NCBI GenBank assembly: GCA_029776255.1
Contig: JAKOTN010000113.1
Coordinates: 56,145-120,144 of the forward strand
Direction: 5' to 3'
DNA from: Pseudomonadota bacterium
GTDB lineage: Bacteria > Pseudomonadota > Gammaproteobacteria > Burkholderiales > Rhodocyclaceae
DNA: 64,000 nt
In this document: piece after piece, positions 27,121-36,362 of the stretch
Layout: each line of letters begins with the position of its first letter
How positions within the stretch are numbered: position 1 is the stretch's first letter
Made by a program: the position numbers and the translations under genes
The notes under the pieces: model-generated
What the model saw: the letters and a program-made list of their open reading frames with translations, nothing else
Database searches by the model: none
What the model was told of the DNA's origin: nothing

Positions 27121-27776
27121 ATGCAAACCCACTCGATCATCATTCGCGCTGTCTTTCTTGCTTTCCTGAGCGGCCTCTCTCCGGTCGTTTTGGCGCAAAC
27201 CCCACCCGACGCCGGCGCCTTGCAGCGCGAAGCCGAACGTCACCTGCAAGCCCCACGCCCAAGCGGTCCGACCGTGACTATTCCCGTCGCGCGGTCGATG
27301 GGCGACGACGTCAATGCCATTCGGGTAACCGTCCGCCGCCTGGTCATCGAAGGCGCGACGCGGATTCCCGTCGCCGAATTGCATTCCCGGATCGCCGATC
27401 TCACCGGCCAGTCGCTGACCTTCGCCGAACTTGAACAAGCCGCCCAGCGCATCGCCGCTTACTACCGCGAACGCGGCTGGTTCGTCCGGGTCTATTTGCC
27501 GCAACAGGATGTCACCGACGGCACCATTCGCATCGCCATCGTCGAAGGCCATCACGAAGGCAGCCGTCTGGAAAACACACGCCGTTGAAGCAACGGCGAG
27601 CAAGTGCAAGGCGTCGTCTCGCCTATCGCCTGTGGATCGGCGAACCGCATGCCTCCATCCGGCTGCTGGTTCACGTCAAGGACACGCCTTTCATCACCAG
27701 CGACCCTGGCCTCGACAACCAGGGCGCTGTCAATGCCGGGAGTTACAGCCTCGCGCCGTCCAGCAAAAAAATTTGA
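27121..27776 (+). pseudogene. Decayed ShlB/FhaC-type two-partner secretion transporter
   Basis: The first frame (27121-27588, 155 codons) has a signal peptide ending VLA|QTP, a Q-rich start and a POTRA domain (about 75-150: VRRLVIEGATRIPVAELHSRI, then YYRERGWFVRVYLPQQDV), typical of TpsB outer-membrane transporters of about 560 residues. It stops after LENTRR. In another frame, 27585-27776 continues with recognisable homology downstream of POTRA (LLVHVKDTPFITSDPGLDNQGA) and stops at KKI. So a frameshift, an apparent internal deletion of several dozen codons and loss of the whole beta-barrel have occurred. No TpsA exoprotein partner is nearby. A free POTRA fragment could still be made but is unlikely to be functional. 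Confidence 0.8.
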
Positions 27777-28010
27777 CTGGCCAAGCAACCGTACGCAACC
27801 GCGCCAATTTCTTAACTCCTGGCGTCGACGCCAGGGTTCTCGTCAGAGGAATCCCAGGCGCCTTCTAGCAACACGCCGACCGGGCCGTCCAATCCGTTGT
27901 CGCACCATCGTTTGCTGGCATGCCTTTCCTGAATCTGACGCCGGAGTTTGTTCGGATCGGTGATCGATTGCCCGAACAAATACCGCCCTTTAATAGGAAG
28001 TCGTAATAAA

Positions 28011-29522
28011 TCAGGAAAGAAACAAACGGTACGCGGGGTTGTCGCTTTCGTTCCAAAACGCGTAGCCCAGCGTGCGCAGAAATTTTTCGAATTCGCCCAT
28101 TTCGTCCGGCGGCACTTGTATGCCGACCAGAACGCGGCCGTAGTCGGCGCCGTGGTTGCGGTAGTGAAACAGGCTGATGTTCCAACCGGTACTCATCCGG
28201 TTGAGGAAATTCATCAACGCGCCAGGACGCTCGGGAAACTCGAATCGATAAACGATTTCATTGGCCACCCGCGGCGAGTGACCGCCGACCAGGTGCCGGA
28301 TATGACCCTTGGCCATTTCGTCGTCGGTCAGATCCAGGGTGTGGTAGGCGTGTTTGCGCAGATTTTCCAGCAGGTTCACCGATTCGGCGCGCGAGGCGAC
28401 CTGAATGCCGACGAAGACGTGCGCGTCCCGCCGGTCGTTGTAGCGATAATTGAATTCGGTGATGTTGTGCGAACCGATCAGCGAGACGAATTTTTTGTAA
28501 GCCCCCGGTTTTTCCGGCAAGGTGACGGCGAAAACGGCCTCGCGTTGCTCGCCGATCTCGGCACGTTCCGCGACGAAACGTAGACGGTCGAAATTGACGT
28601 TGGCGCCGGAGGCAACCGCCACCAGCGTCTTGTCCTTGAGTTTGTGTCGCTTGGCGTATTCCTTGGCGCCGGCGACCGCCAGTGCGCCGGCCGGTTCCAG
28701 CACCGCGCGCGTATCCTCGAAGACATCCTTGATTGCCGCGCAAATGGCATCGGTATCGACCAGCACCATTTCGTCCACATACATGCGGCAGAGCCGGAAG
28801 GTTTCCTCGCCGACATTCTTGACCGCCGCGCCGTCGGCGAACAGACCCACATGCTCAAGCCGGACCCGTCGGTTCTCACGTAACGACCGCGCCATGGCGT
28901 CGGCGTCGATCGCCTCGACGCCAATGATCCGCGTTTCCGGGCGAACGCGTTTGATATAGGCGGCCACGCCGGAAATCAGCCCGCCACCGCCGACGCAACA
29001 AAAAACCGCATGAATCGGCTTGGCGTGCTGGCGGAGGATTTCCATGCCGATCGTTCCCTGCCCGGCGATGACTTCCGGATCGTCGAACGGATGGACAAAG
29101 GTCAGTTTTTCGCTTTTTTCGAGTTCGAGGGCATGCGTGCAAGCCTCGTCGAAGGATTCTCCGGCAAGCACCACCTCGGCGCCGCGCGCCTTGACGGCCT
29201 GAATCTTGATCTGCGGCGTGGTGGTCGGCATGACGATGACCGCGCGGCACCCGACTTTGGCGGCGGCCAGCGCGACCCCTTGCGCGTGGTTGCCAGCCGA
29301 GGCGCAGATCACGCCACGCTTGAGTCTTTCCGCCGACAGCCGCACGATTTTGTTATAGGCGCCACGCAACTTGAACGAGAACACCGGTTGCAGATCTTCC
29401 CGTTTCAGCAGTATGCGGTTGCCGATCCGGTTCGACAGCCCGGGGGCGAAATCCAGTGGCGTTTCGGTCGCGACGTCATAAACCTGCGCGTTGAGAATTT
29501 TTTCGAGGTAATCCGTAGCCAT
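28011..29522 (-). CDS. ilvA: Threonine ammonia-lyase, biosynthetic
   Basis: Deaminates threonine to 2-oxobutanoate, the first step of isoleucine synthesis. At 503 residues it is the long allosteric form. The catalytic fold-II PLP domain covers about 1-320, with the PLP lysine Lys51 in FSFKLRGAYN, the substrate loop SAGNHAQG and the phosphate-binding CVGGGGLISG. Two ACT-like regulatory domains follow (about 327-410 and 420-503), the site of isoleucine inhibition and valine activation in the family. It is transcribed as a single gene. No leader-peptide attenuator was found. Confidence 0.96.
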   Translation of the reverse strand: MATDYLEKILNAQVYDVATETPLDFAPGLSNRIGNRILLKREDLQPVFSFKLRGAYNKIVRLSAERLKRGVICASAGNHAQGVALAAAKVGCRAVIVMPTTTPQIKIQAVKARGAEVVLAGESFDEACTHALELEKSEKLTFVHPFDDPEVIAGQGTIGMEILRQHAKPIHAVFCCVGGGGLISGVAAYIKRVRPETRIIGVEAIDADAMARSLRENRRVRLEHVGLFADGAAVKNVGEETFRLCRMYVDEMVLVDTDAICAAIKDVFEDTRAVLEPAGALAVAGAKEYAKRHKLKDKTLVAVASGANVNFDRLRFVAERAEIGEQREAVFAVTLPEKPGAYKKFVSLIGSHNITEFNYRYNDRRDAHVFVGIQVASRAESVNLLENLRKHAYHTLDLTDDEMAKGHIRHLVGGHSPRVANEIVYRFEFPERPGALMNFLNRMSTGWNISLFHYRNHGADYGRVLVGIQVPPDEMGEFEKFLRTLGYAFWNESDNPAYRLFLS

Positions 29523-29688
29523 GGTAGCGACAGGGCCGATCTGTAGAGGAGAGGAAACGCGCGATTCTAGCAGCAGAAGCCGGATGCGACGGTCTCGTCA
29601 GCCATCATTGACCCTCGGAACGGCACCAAGCTCGGCATGGTTTGTCGAACGGAAAACGCGGACGCCGCGGATTTCTCGTCCACGGCTC

Positions 29689-29719
29689 TTGCAATGGATA
29701 CAAATCTTCGTGCTACACT
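29689..29719 (+). promoter_or_regulatory. Candidate promoter of the cytochrome oxidase operon
   Basis: TTGCAA (29689-29694) as -35 and TGCTACACT (29711-29719), an extended -10, upstream of the DUF2244 gene. The 19-base spacer is long, but the TGn extension can compensate. Assignment is by eye. Confidence 0.45.
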
Positions 29720-29734
29720 CCGCTGATCGGCTTT

Positions 29735-29748
29735 TTGATCTATGTCAA
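29735..29748 (+). promoter_or_regulatory. FNR/ANR-type binding site
   Basis: TTGATCTATGTCAA fits the FNR/ANR palindrome TTGAT-N4-(A/G)TCAA. It lies about 16-29 bases downstream of the candidate -10 element, a position that would block transcription, so oxygen-linked repression of the aa3 oxidase under anaerobiosis is the likely effect. Confidence 0.65.
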
Positions 29749-29794
29749 ATCAAGTTCGATTAACCGTTCATCTCGATGCAGTTGGGGGAAGTAG

Positions 29795-30268
29795 ATGAGC
29801 CTGATCGCCGCACAAACGCTTGGGGAGCGAATGTGGCTGGTCCGCCCGAACGACTCCTTGTCGGAAAGCGGGCGCAGACACTTGTTCATTGGCACGGCGG
29901 TCGTTTCCAGTCTCATTGCCTTGGCTTTTGCTTTTTTCGGCGCTTGGCCGGTAGTGCCATTTGCCGGCTTGGAGTTGGCTGTTCTTTGGTGGGCATTGCG
30001 CAAGACGGCGGCGTCCATCGGCGATTTCGAAAAGATCACGCTGGCATCCGGGTATCTGACGGTCGAAATCCGCCGTGGCTCGCGGCTGCAGCGCCATGAA
30101 TTCCAGCCTTACTGGGCGCGTCTGCAATTGGTCCGTCCGTCGGGGCAACACCGCAGTCGTTTGCTGATTCGCTCACACGGAAAAGAAATCGAAGTGGGCA
30201 GCCTGCTGACCGACGAGCAGAAAAAATCTCTCGCCGCGGAGCTAAAAAAAAACCTGGGAGCGCTTTAG
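29795..30268 (+). CDS. DUF2244 domain-containing membrane protein
   Basis: 157-residue protein with two adjacent membrane helices (about 30-70, the hairpin AFAFFGAWPVVPFAGLELAVLWWAL) and a soluble beta-rich C-terminal half. This is the DUF2244 layout, repeatedly found immediately before coxB in proteobacteria and presumed to help oxidase assembly, though its role is not established. GGGGGAAG precedes the ATG. It lies 28 bases before coxB and is the first gene of the oxidase operon. Confidence 0.85.
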   Translation: MSLIAAQTLGERMWLVRPNDSLSESGRRHLFIGTAVVSSLIALAFAFFGAWPVVPFAGLELAVLWWALRKTAASIGDFEKITLASGYLTVEIRRGSRLQRHEFQPYWARLQLVRPSGQHRSRLLIRSHGKEIEVGSLLTDEQKKSLAAELKKNLGAL

Positions 30269-30296
30269 CCCCGACAAAACATTACAGGGAGGCAAA

Positions 30297-31493
30297 TTGA
30301 AAATCCTTCATCGTTTCTGTCCATGGGTTGGCGGTCTCCGGGCCGGCGTTTCCTTCGCCGCATTGGCGACGATGTTGCTGACGACGCCGGCGAGCGCCGA
30401 TTACAGCTGGAATTTCCCGAAACCGGTCACGCCAATCGCTCGCGACACGCTGGAGATTCACAATCATTTCATGATCGTCATCACCGTTCTGTTCTTGGCG
30501 GTATTTGGAATCATGATTTATTCGATGATCAAGCACCGCAAGAGCGTCGGTCATCGGCCGGCGAAATTCACCGGGCCAACGGGTACCGTGCAGTGGCTGT
30601 GGACGCTGGTGCCCTTCGCGATCCTGTTGTTCATCGACTACATCCTGATGGGCATTCCCGCTTACCACGCGGTGCTGGACATGGAAGACACCAAAAACAA
30701 GGCCGACATGGTGCTCAAGGTCACCGGCATGCAGTGGAAATGGCAGTACGAGTACCCGGACAACGGCGTGAAATACATCAGCACCCTGAGCACGCCACGC
30801 GAACAGATCGCCAACAAGGACGCCAAGGGCGAGCACTACCTGCTGGAAGTGGATAACCCGGTCGTTCTGCCCGTGGGCAAGAAGGTGCGCGTGCTGCTGA
30901 CCTCGACCGACGTGATCCACACGTGGTGGGTGCCGCAGTTCGGCGTCAAGCGCGACGCCATCCCCGGTTTCTTGCGCGAGACCTGGCTCAAGATCGAGGA
31001 GCCGGGTGTTTATCGCGGTCAATGCGCCGAATTGTGCGGCAAGGACCACGGTTTCATGCCGGTGGTGGTGCACGCGGTTCCGGAAGCCGACTATCTGGCC
31101 TGGGTCGACAAGAAAAAGGCCGAGCAAACAGCCGCCAGCGCCGGAGCGGACAAGACCTGGAGCAAGGATGAGCTGATCGCCGCGGGCAAGGAGGTGTATG
31201 CGAAGAATTGCGCCGCTTGCCATCAGCCGGAAGGACAGGGCTTGCCGCCGGTGTTTCCGGCGCTCGCCGGCAGCAAGATCGTCAATGGCCCGCTGCTGTC
31301 GCCGGAAGGCAAGCTGCTCAAGGATAGCCACCCGGATCGGGTGATGAACGGCAAGGACGGCACCGCCATGCAAGCCTTCAAGACCACCTTGTCCGACGCC
31401 GATCTTGCGGCGGTGATTACTTTCGAGCGCAACAGCTTCGGCAATACCAAGGGCGATCTGATCCAGCCGGCTCAGATCAAGTCCCTGCGATAA
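30297..31493 (+). CDS. coxB: Cytochrome c oxidase subunit II with fused cytochrome c domain (TTG start)
   Basis: Electron-entry subunit of the aa3-type oxidase. The start is TTG at 30297, with CAGGGAGG seven bases upstream; no ATG fits. The 398-residue protein has a signal peptide ending ASA|DYS, two membrane helices (about 58-80 and 100-122), the cupredoxin domain with the CuA ligands CAELCGKDHGFM, and a C-terminal class I cytochrome c domain (about 285-398) with heme site CAACH. This fused form accepts electrons through its own heme. It sits between DUF2244 and coxA. Confidence 0.96.
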   Translation: MKILHRFCPWVGGLRAGVSFAALATMLLTTPASADYSWNFPKPVTPIARDTLEIHNHFMIVITVLFLAVFGIMIYSMIKHRKSVGHRPAKFTGPTGTVQWLWTLVPFAILLFIDYILMGIPAYHAVLDMEDTKNKADMVLKVTGMQWKWQYEYPDNGVKYISTLSTPREQIANKDAKGEHYLLEVDNPVVLPVGKKVRVLLTSTDVIHTWWVPQFGVKRDAIPGFLRETWLKIEEPGVYRGQCAELCGKDHGFMPVVVHAVPEADYLAWVDKKKAEQTAASAGADKTWSKDELIAAGKEVYAKNCAACHQPEGQGLPPVFPALAGSKIVNGPLLSPEGKLLKDSHPDRVMNGKDGTAMQAFKTTLSDADLAAVITFERNSFGNTKGDLIQPAQIKSLR

Positions 31494-31516
31494 CGCCACG
31501 GAATCAGGAGATTACC

Positions 31517-33118
31517 ATGAGCAATGTCTCTTCTATCGAGCACGGCGACAGCCACCATGCGGACCATTACCAGGGTGGCCTGATGCGCTGGCTGACGACG
31601 ACCAACCACAAGGATATCGGCACGATGTACATGACTTTCGCGCTGATCATGTTCTTTGTCGGCGGCGCGATGATTCTTGCGGTGCGGGCGGAATTGTTCC
31701 AGCCGGGCTTGCAGTTGATGCAACCGGAGTTTTTCAACCAGTTGATCGGCGTACACGCGCTGGTGATGATTTTCGCGGCCTTGATGCCGGCGGCGACCGG
31801 GTTCGCCAACTGGCAGATTCCGCTGATGATCGGCGCGCCGGACATGGCGCTGCCACGGATCAACAACTGGGGCTTCTGGTTGTTGCCGCCGGCGGCGATC
31901 CTGCTAACCCTGCCTTTCATTCTGGCCTTGTTCGGAGTCGGCGACGGCGCGGTGGCCACCGGCTGGACGATGTACGCGCCGCTGTCGGTGCAGGGCGGCA
32001 TGGGCGTGGATTTCGCGATTTTCTCGATCCACATTCTCGGCATCTCGTCGATTCTCGGTTCGATCAACATCATCGTTACGATCTTCAACCTGCGCGCGCC
32101 GGGAATGACGATGATGAAGCTGCCCTTGTTCGCCTGGGGCTGGCTGATCACCGCTTTCCTGCTGATCGCCACCATTCCGGTGCTTGCCGGCGCGGTGACG
32201 ATGCTGCTGACCGACCGCCATTTCGGAACCCACTTCTTCAACGCCGCCGGCGGTGGAGACCCGATTCTGTTCCAGCACCTGTTCTGGTTCTTCGGCCATC
32301 CCGAGGTCTACATTCTGCTGCTGCCGATATGGGGTCTGATTCCGCACGTGATTTCGACCTTCTCGCGCAAGCCGATCTACGGCTACAAGGCGCAGGTGTA
32401 TTCCTTCATCGCCATCGGCGTGTTGTCGGTGATCGTCTGGGCGCATCACTTCTTCACCGCCGGCCTGCCGGTTCCGGCCTTGCTCTATTTCATGTACAGC
32501 ACGATGTTCATTTCGTTGCCCCTGGCGGTCTTGTTCTTCTGCTGGGTGGCGACGATGTGGCGCGGAGCGATGAGTTTCGAAACGCCGATGCTGTTCGCGC
32601 AAGGCTTCATCGTCCTCTTCGGCCTGGCCGGCTTGACCGGCTTGGTGCTGGCCGACGTGGCGGCCGACGCGCAATATCATCACAGCTATTTCGTGGTCGC
32701 GCACTTCCACTACGCACTGTTCGCCGGCGGCATCATGGGCGTGATGACCGGTGTTTACTATTGGTTGCCAAAATGGACCGGCCACATGTTCAGCGAAACA
32801 CTAGGCAAATGGCATTTCTGGCTGACCGTCATCTCCTTCAATCTGACCTTCATGCCACAGTTCTTCCTCGGTCTGGCCGGCATGCCGCGCCGCATTCCGG
32901 ACTATGCGTTGCAGTTCGCCGAGTTCAATGCCATTTCGACCGTCGGTGCCTTCATTCTCGGCTGCTCGCAACTGATCTTCGCCATCAACATCTGGAAGTG
33001 CGTCAAGGGCGGCGAAAAAGCAAGCGACAAGGTCTGGGATGGCACCGACGGCCTGGAGTGGGATCTTTCCTCGCCACCGCCGCACCATTCCTGGGAAACC
33101 CAGCCGGTGATCAAATGA
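31517..33118 (+). CDS. ctaD: Cytochrome c oxidase subunit I
   Basis: Catalytic heme a/heme a3-CuB subunit that reduces oxygen to water and pumps protons. The 533-residue protein has twelve predicted membrane helices and the expected ligand motifs: HALVMIFAALMPAATGFANW with a low-spin heme ligand, FGHPEVYILLLP with the cross-linked His-Tyr pair, WAHHFFTAG for CuB and VVAHFHYALFAGG for both hemes. A ribosome binding site (AGGAG) precedes the ATG. The stop overlaps the start of the next small gene (ATGA). Confidence 0.97.
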   Translation: MSNVSSIEHGDSHHADHYQGGLMRWLTTTNHKDIGTMYMTFALIMFFVGGAMILAVRAELFQPGLQLMQPEFFNQLIGVHALVMIFAALMPAATGFANWQIPLMIGAPDMALPRINNWGFWLLPPAAILLTLPFILALFGVGDGAVATGWTMYAPLSVQGGMGVDFAIFSIHILGISSILGSINIIVTIFNLRAPGMTMMKLPLFAWGWLITAFLLIATIPVLAGAVTMLLTDRHFGTHFFNAAGGGDPILFQHLFWFFGHPEVYILLLPIWGLIPHVISTFSRKPIYGYKAQVYSFIAIGVLSVIVWAHHFFTAGLPVPALLYFMYSTMFISLPLAVLFFCWVATMWRGAMSFETPMLFAQGFIVLFGLAGLTGLVLADVAADAQYHHSYFVVAHFHYALFAGGIMGVMTGVYYWLPKWTGHMFSETLGKWHFWLTVISFNLTFMPQFFLGLAGMPRRIPDYALQFAEFNAISTVGAFILGCSQLIFAINIWKCVKGGEKASDKVWDGTDGLEWDLSSPPPHHSWETQPVIK

Positions 33119-33147
33119 GCGCCATCGGCCGGCAAGGGGATGTCGCG

Positions 33148-33279
33148 ATGAACGATTCCGAAGGCTTCACGACGGCGGAACTCGAACGGCGCCGCGCGAG
33201 CAGTCGCCGCCTGGCGTGGTTGCTTGGCGCGGTGGCCGTCGCGATTTATGTGATCGGGTTCGCTTTCTACCGGCCCTGA
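33148..33279 (+). CDS. Small cytochrome oxidase assembly membrane protein
   Basis: 43-residue single-span protein (MNDSEGF..., membrane helix RLAWLLGAVAVAIYVIGFAF) between coxA and cox11. Small proteins with this position and layout in betaproteobacteria are annotated as cytochrome oxidase small assembly protein. The ATG at 33148 follows AAGGGGA; an alternative ATG at 33115 overlapping the coxA stop as ATGA would add 11 residues and is also plausible. Confidence 0.78.
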   Translation: MNDSEGFTTAELERRRASSRRLAWLLGAVAVAIYVIGFAFYRP

Positions 33280-33283
33280 CGCC

Positions 33284-33892
33284 ATGGAAACAAGCCAGGC
33301 TCATCACCCGTCGCCCGCGACCGCGCGCAGTAGCCGGACGCTGGTAGTCAAGCTCCTACTGCTGGTGGTTGGCGCATTCGCCTTTGCCTTCGCGCTGGTA
33401 CCGCTTTACGATGTCCTGTGCGCGGCCACCGGTTTCAACGGTAAAACAGGCAACCCGGGGAAACTGGGCGTCGGCGGCATTGCCGGCGTCGCTCCAGCCC
33501 CGTCGCGCATCGATCCAGGGCGGGTCGTGACCGTCGAATTCACCGGCACGGTCATGCCGGGCCTGCCATGGGAAATGCGGCCGCTGACCACCAGCATGGA
33601 TCTGCATCCCGGCGAATTGCACATGGCGAAGTTTCTGGTGCATAACAGTTCGGACCGCGCCATCGTCGGGCAGGCCGTGCCAAGCGTTTCACCGGGCCAG
33701 GCGGCGCAGCATTTCGAGAAACTCGACTGCTTTTGCTTCTCGCAGCAGACGCTGGCGCCTGGTGAGAGCCGGGAGCTACCGCTCACCTTCATTGTCAAGC
33801 CGGAAATCGACGAAAAAATCCGCACCGTGACGCTGTCTTACGCTTTTTTCAACGTCGATGGCCCGAAAACCGCTCCTAAAGAAAGAGAGTGA
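33284..33892 (+). CDS. ctaG: Cytochrome c oxidase assembly protein Cox11/CtaG
   Basis: Copper chaperone delivering CuB to subunit I. The 202-residue protein has an N-terminal membrane anchor (about 23-45, ending FALVPLYDVLCAATG) and a periplasmic immunoglobulin-like domain with the copper-binding CFCF motif in LDCFCFSQQTL. It sits 4 bases after the small assembly gene and 3 bases before coxC. Confidence 0.95.
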   Translation: METSQAHHPSPATARSSRTLVVKLLLLVVGAFAFAFALVPLYDVLCAATGFNGKTGNPGKLGVGGIAGVAPAPSRIDPGRVVTVEFTGTVMPGLPWEMRPLTTSMDLHPGELHMAKFLVHNSSDRAIVGQAVPSVSPGQAAQHFEKLDCFCFSQQTLAPGESRELPLTFIVKPEIDEKIRTVTLSYAFFNVDGPKTAPKERE

Positions 33893-33895
33893 CGA

Positions 33896-34756
33896 ATGAG
33901 CAGCCACACCTCGCCGCAAGCGCATCACTATTTCGTGCCGCAGCCCAGCCCGTATCCTTTCATGCTGTCCGGCGGCATCTTCCTGCTGGCCTTGGGTTTC
34001 ATACTGCAGATGAACGCCTTCGCGCCTGGCCGCTGGATCATGATCGCCGCGGCGGCGGTGATTTTGTTCGTGGTTTATCACTGGTTCGGCAAGGTGATTT
34101 ACGAAAACCAGAGCGGCTCCTACCGGGAATGGGAGGACAAATCCTTCCGCTATGGAATGGTCTGGTTCATCGCCTCGGAAGTCGCCTTCTTCGCCGCGTT
34201 CTTCGGCGCCTTGTTCTACGTGCGCAATATTTCGGTGCCGGCGCTGGCCGGCATGGACCCGGCGTTTTCCCTGTGGAAGGATTTCACGGCGGCTTGGCCG
34301 TCGGCCGGCCCGAAAGGCGCGGCCTTCACGCCGATGGGCGCCTGGGGCGTGCCGGCGCTGAACACCGCCTTGCTGCTGACCTCCGGCGCCACCTTGACCT
34401 GGGCGCACTGGGGCTTGCTGAAAAACCAGCGCAACCAAATGAACATCGGTCTGTTCCTGACCATCGCCCTCGGCGTTCTGTTCCTCGGTTTTCAGGCCTG
34501 GGAATACCATCACGCTTACACCGAACTGGGCCTGACGCTTGGCGCCGGCGTCTATGGCGCCACTTTTTTCATGCTCACCGGCTTTCACGGCTTCCACGTC
34601 ACGCTCGGCGCGATCATGCTGATGGTGGTTTTCGGACGCGGCCTCAGCGGCCATTTCAGTGCTGACCGGCACTTCGCCTTCGAAGGCGTGGCTTGGTACT
34701 GGCACTTCGTAGACGTGGTCTGGCTGGGCTTATTCGTACTCGTCTATTGGCTGTAA
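33896..34756 (+). CDS. ctaE: Cytochrome c oxidase subunit III
   Basis: 286-residue membrane subunit with seven predicted helices that stabilises proton pumping in the aa3 oxidase. Typical segments include SGGIFLLALGFILQM near the N terminus, WFIASEVAFFAAFFGALFY, the EYHHAYTE stretch, GFHGFHVTLGAI and the C-terminal WYWHFVDVVWLGLF. It starts 3 bases after cox11 with GAAAGAGAG as ribosome binding site. Its 3' end overlaps the convergent DUF2909 gene by 13 bases. Confidence 0.96.
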   Translation: MSSHTSPQAHHYFVPQPSPYPFMLSGGIFLLALGFILQMNAFAPGRWIMIAAAAVILFVVYHWFGKVIYENQSGSYREWEDKSFRYGMVWFIASEVAFFAAFFGALFYVRNISVPALAGMDPAFSLWKDFTAAWPSAGPKGAAFTPMGAWGVPALNTALLLTSGATLTWAHWGLLKNQRNQMNIGLFLTIALGVLFLGFQAWEYHHAYTELGLTLGAGVYGATFFMLTGFHGFHVTLGAIMLMVVFGRGLSGHFSADRHFAFEGVAWYWHFVDVVWLGLFVLVYWL

Positions 34757-34944
34757 CCGGGAATCCAGCCCAGACGGAAGCCGATCAGCAGCAGGGCAAA
34801 GATCAGGATCGACAAGCCGATGCGCAGCGTCAGTGCCTGTGCGGTGCGGACGCCGGCGCCACGGTCGCGATACAGAAAAAATAAGCCGGAGAAAAGGCTT
34901 CCCACCACGGCGAGCAGCAAGACGACAACGATGAGCTTGAACAT
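34744..34944 (-). CDS. DUF2909 twin-transmembrane protein
   Basis: 66-residue protein with two membrane helices (about 2-24 and 38-60) joined by a short polar YRDRGAG turn. This is the DUF2909 twin-transmembrane protein that lies in opposite orientation inside cytochrome oxidase operons of betaproteobacteria. Function unknown; an oxidase assembly link is inferred from its position. It converges on and overlaps coxC and is divergent from surf1. Confidence 0.85.
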   Translation of the reverse strand: MFKLIVVVLLLAVVGSLFSGLFFLYRDRGAGVRTAQALTLRIGLSILIFALLLIGFRLGWIPGYSQ

Positions 34945-34990
34945 GGCCGACTCCGAGGAAAGGGAAACCGATTATGCGCGCGGAGCGGGC

Positions 34991-35758
34991 ATGCCGGCAA
35001 ACGCACTCGCACCGCGCCGGCATTTTTGGCGGCGCTTCCGGCGCCACCTGCTGCCGACGCTGGCGGTGCTGGTGCTCGTGCCATCGTTCATTTCCTTCGG
35101 ACAATGGCAGTGGCGCAAGGCCGGCGCCAAGGAAAGCCTCCAAACCTTGCTCGACGCGCGAAACGCCGAACCGCCGGTGAGCATGCCGGACAGCGTCGTC
35201 GAACCGGAGTCGATGCGTTTTCGGCGAGTAGTCGCTCGCGGAACTTACGAACCACGGTATCAGATATTGATCGACAACCGCATTCATCGCGAACAAGCCG
35301 GCTATCACGTCGTGACGCCCTTGCGCCTGGAAGGGAGCGACAGGCGCGTGCTGGTCAATCGCGGCTGGGTGCCGGCGCTGGCCGATCACGCTCATCAGCC
35401 GGCGGTGGCGACGCCGACGGGCCTGATCGAAATCCAGGGCACCGCTGTCGCTCCCAGCACGCGCTACTTCACGCTCGGCGCCGAGACGCCGCATGACGAC
35501 AGCGCCGGCTGGCAAACCGTCTGGCAAAACCTCGATCTGGCACGCTATGCGGGCGCCGTCGCCTTCCCGGTGCAGCCGGTGATCATCCAGTTGGCGCCGG
35601 AAAGTTCGGCGGGCGGTTTCATCCGCGATTGGCCGCGCCCGGACGAACGGATCGAGCGGCATCTCGGCTACGCTTTCCAGTGGTGGGGTTTCGCGGCGGC
35701 GACGGTGCTTATATGGCTGGCCATCCTTCTGCGGCGACAACCAGGCAACCCGCGATGA
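34991..35758 (+). CDS. SURF1 family cytochrome oxidase assembly protein
   Basis: Inner-membrane protein involved in heme a insertion into subunit I. The 255-residue protein has the SURF1 layout: N-terminal helix (about 18-38, ending SFGQWQWRKAGAK), a large periplasmic domain with VNRGWVP and a C-terminal helix with HLGYAFQWWGFA. The start at 34991 follows GGAGCGGG; an ATG at 34943 is also in frame but overlaps the divergent DUF2909 start. Its stop overlaps the next gene as ATGA. Confidence 0.92.
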   Translation: MPANALAPRRHFWRRFRRHLLPTLAVLVLVPSFISFGQWQWRKAGAKESLQTLLDARNAEPPVSMPDSVVEPESMRFRRVVARGTYEPRYQILIDNRIHREQAGYHVVTPLRLEGSDRRVLVNRGWVPALADHAHQPAVATPTGLIEIQGTAVAPSTRYFTLGAETPHDDSAGWQTVWQNLDLARYAGAVAFPVQPVIIQLAPESSAGGFIRDWPRPDERIERHLGYAFQWWGFAAATVLIWLAILLRRQPGNPR

Positions 35759-36351
35759 CTACCGCACGCCCCTCCGGACGACGGACGCTGCTGCTGGTGA
35801 CCGTCCTGCTGGCCTTGCCGTTCGCGATCGCTTTCGGCCTCTACTGGTTCGAATGGCGACCGGCCCGACTGGGCAATCACGGCCAACTGATCGAACCGCC
35901 ACGGCCGTTGCCGGAAACCGGCCTGCGCCATCGCGACGGTCGGCCATTGCCCACCGAGGAATTGCGTCACAAATGGACCTTGGTGTTGGTCAATGGCGGG
36001 TCCTGTGAAAGCGTCTGCCAGGACGATCTGCAAAAGATCCGCCAGGTGCAAGTCGCGCTGAACAAGGAAATGATGCGTCTGCGTCGACTGCTGCTGGCGA
36101 CCGGCACCGGTGCGCTGGACGCCGACCCGGCATTGGCAGACATCCAGCGGCAATTCCCGGATCTGCTGATTGCCGCGCCGGCGGAGAATGCAGCCGGCGC
36201 GGCCATGCGTGGGCGTTTCGACGGTGGCGCGTACCGCTTCTATGTTGTCGATCCACTCGGCAACGTCATGCTGCGTTATCCGGACAAACCGGATATGCGA
36301 GGGATGCTCAAGGATTTGGAGCGTCTGCTGAAATACTCTTGGGTGGGATGA
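35755..36351 (+). CDS. SCO-like membrane-anchored thioredoxin-fold protein
   Basis: 198-residue protein with an N-terminal anchor helix (about 11-32) and a periplasmic domain containing [12 protein letters not shown], a CxxxC motif as in the SCO1/SenC copper chaperones that load the CuA site. The protein is shorter and more divergent than true SCO proteins, and the usual distal His is not obvious, so copper binding is uncertain. It overlaps surf1 by four bases (ATGA) and precedes ctaB, placing it in the oxidase assembly operon. Confidence 0.82.
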   Translation: MTTARPSGRRTLLLVTVLLALPFAIAFGLYWFEWRPARLGNHGQLIEPPRPLPETGLRHRDGRPLPTEELRHKWTLVLVNGGSCESVCQDDLQKIRQVQVALNKEMMRLRRLLLATGTGALDADPALADIQRQFPDLLIAAPAENAAGAAMRGRFDGGAYRFYVVDPLGNVMLRYPDKPDMRGMLKDLERLLKYSWVG

Positions 36352-36362
36352 AAGGAAATGCC

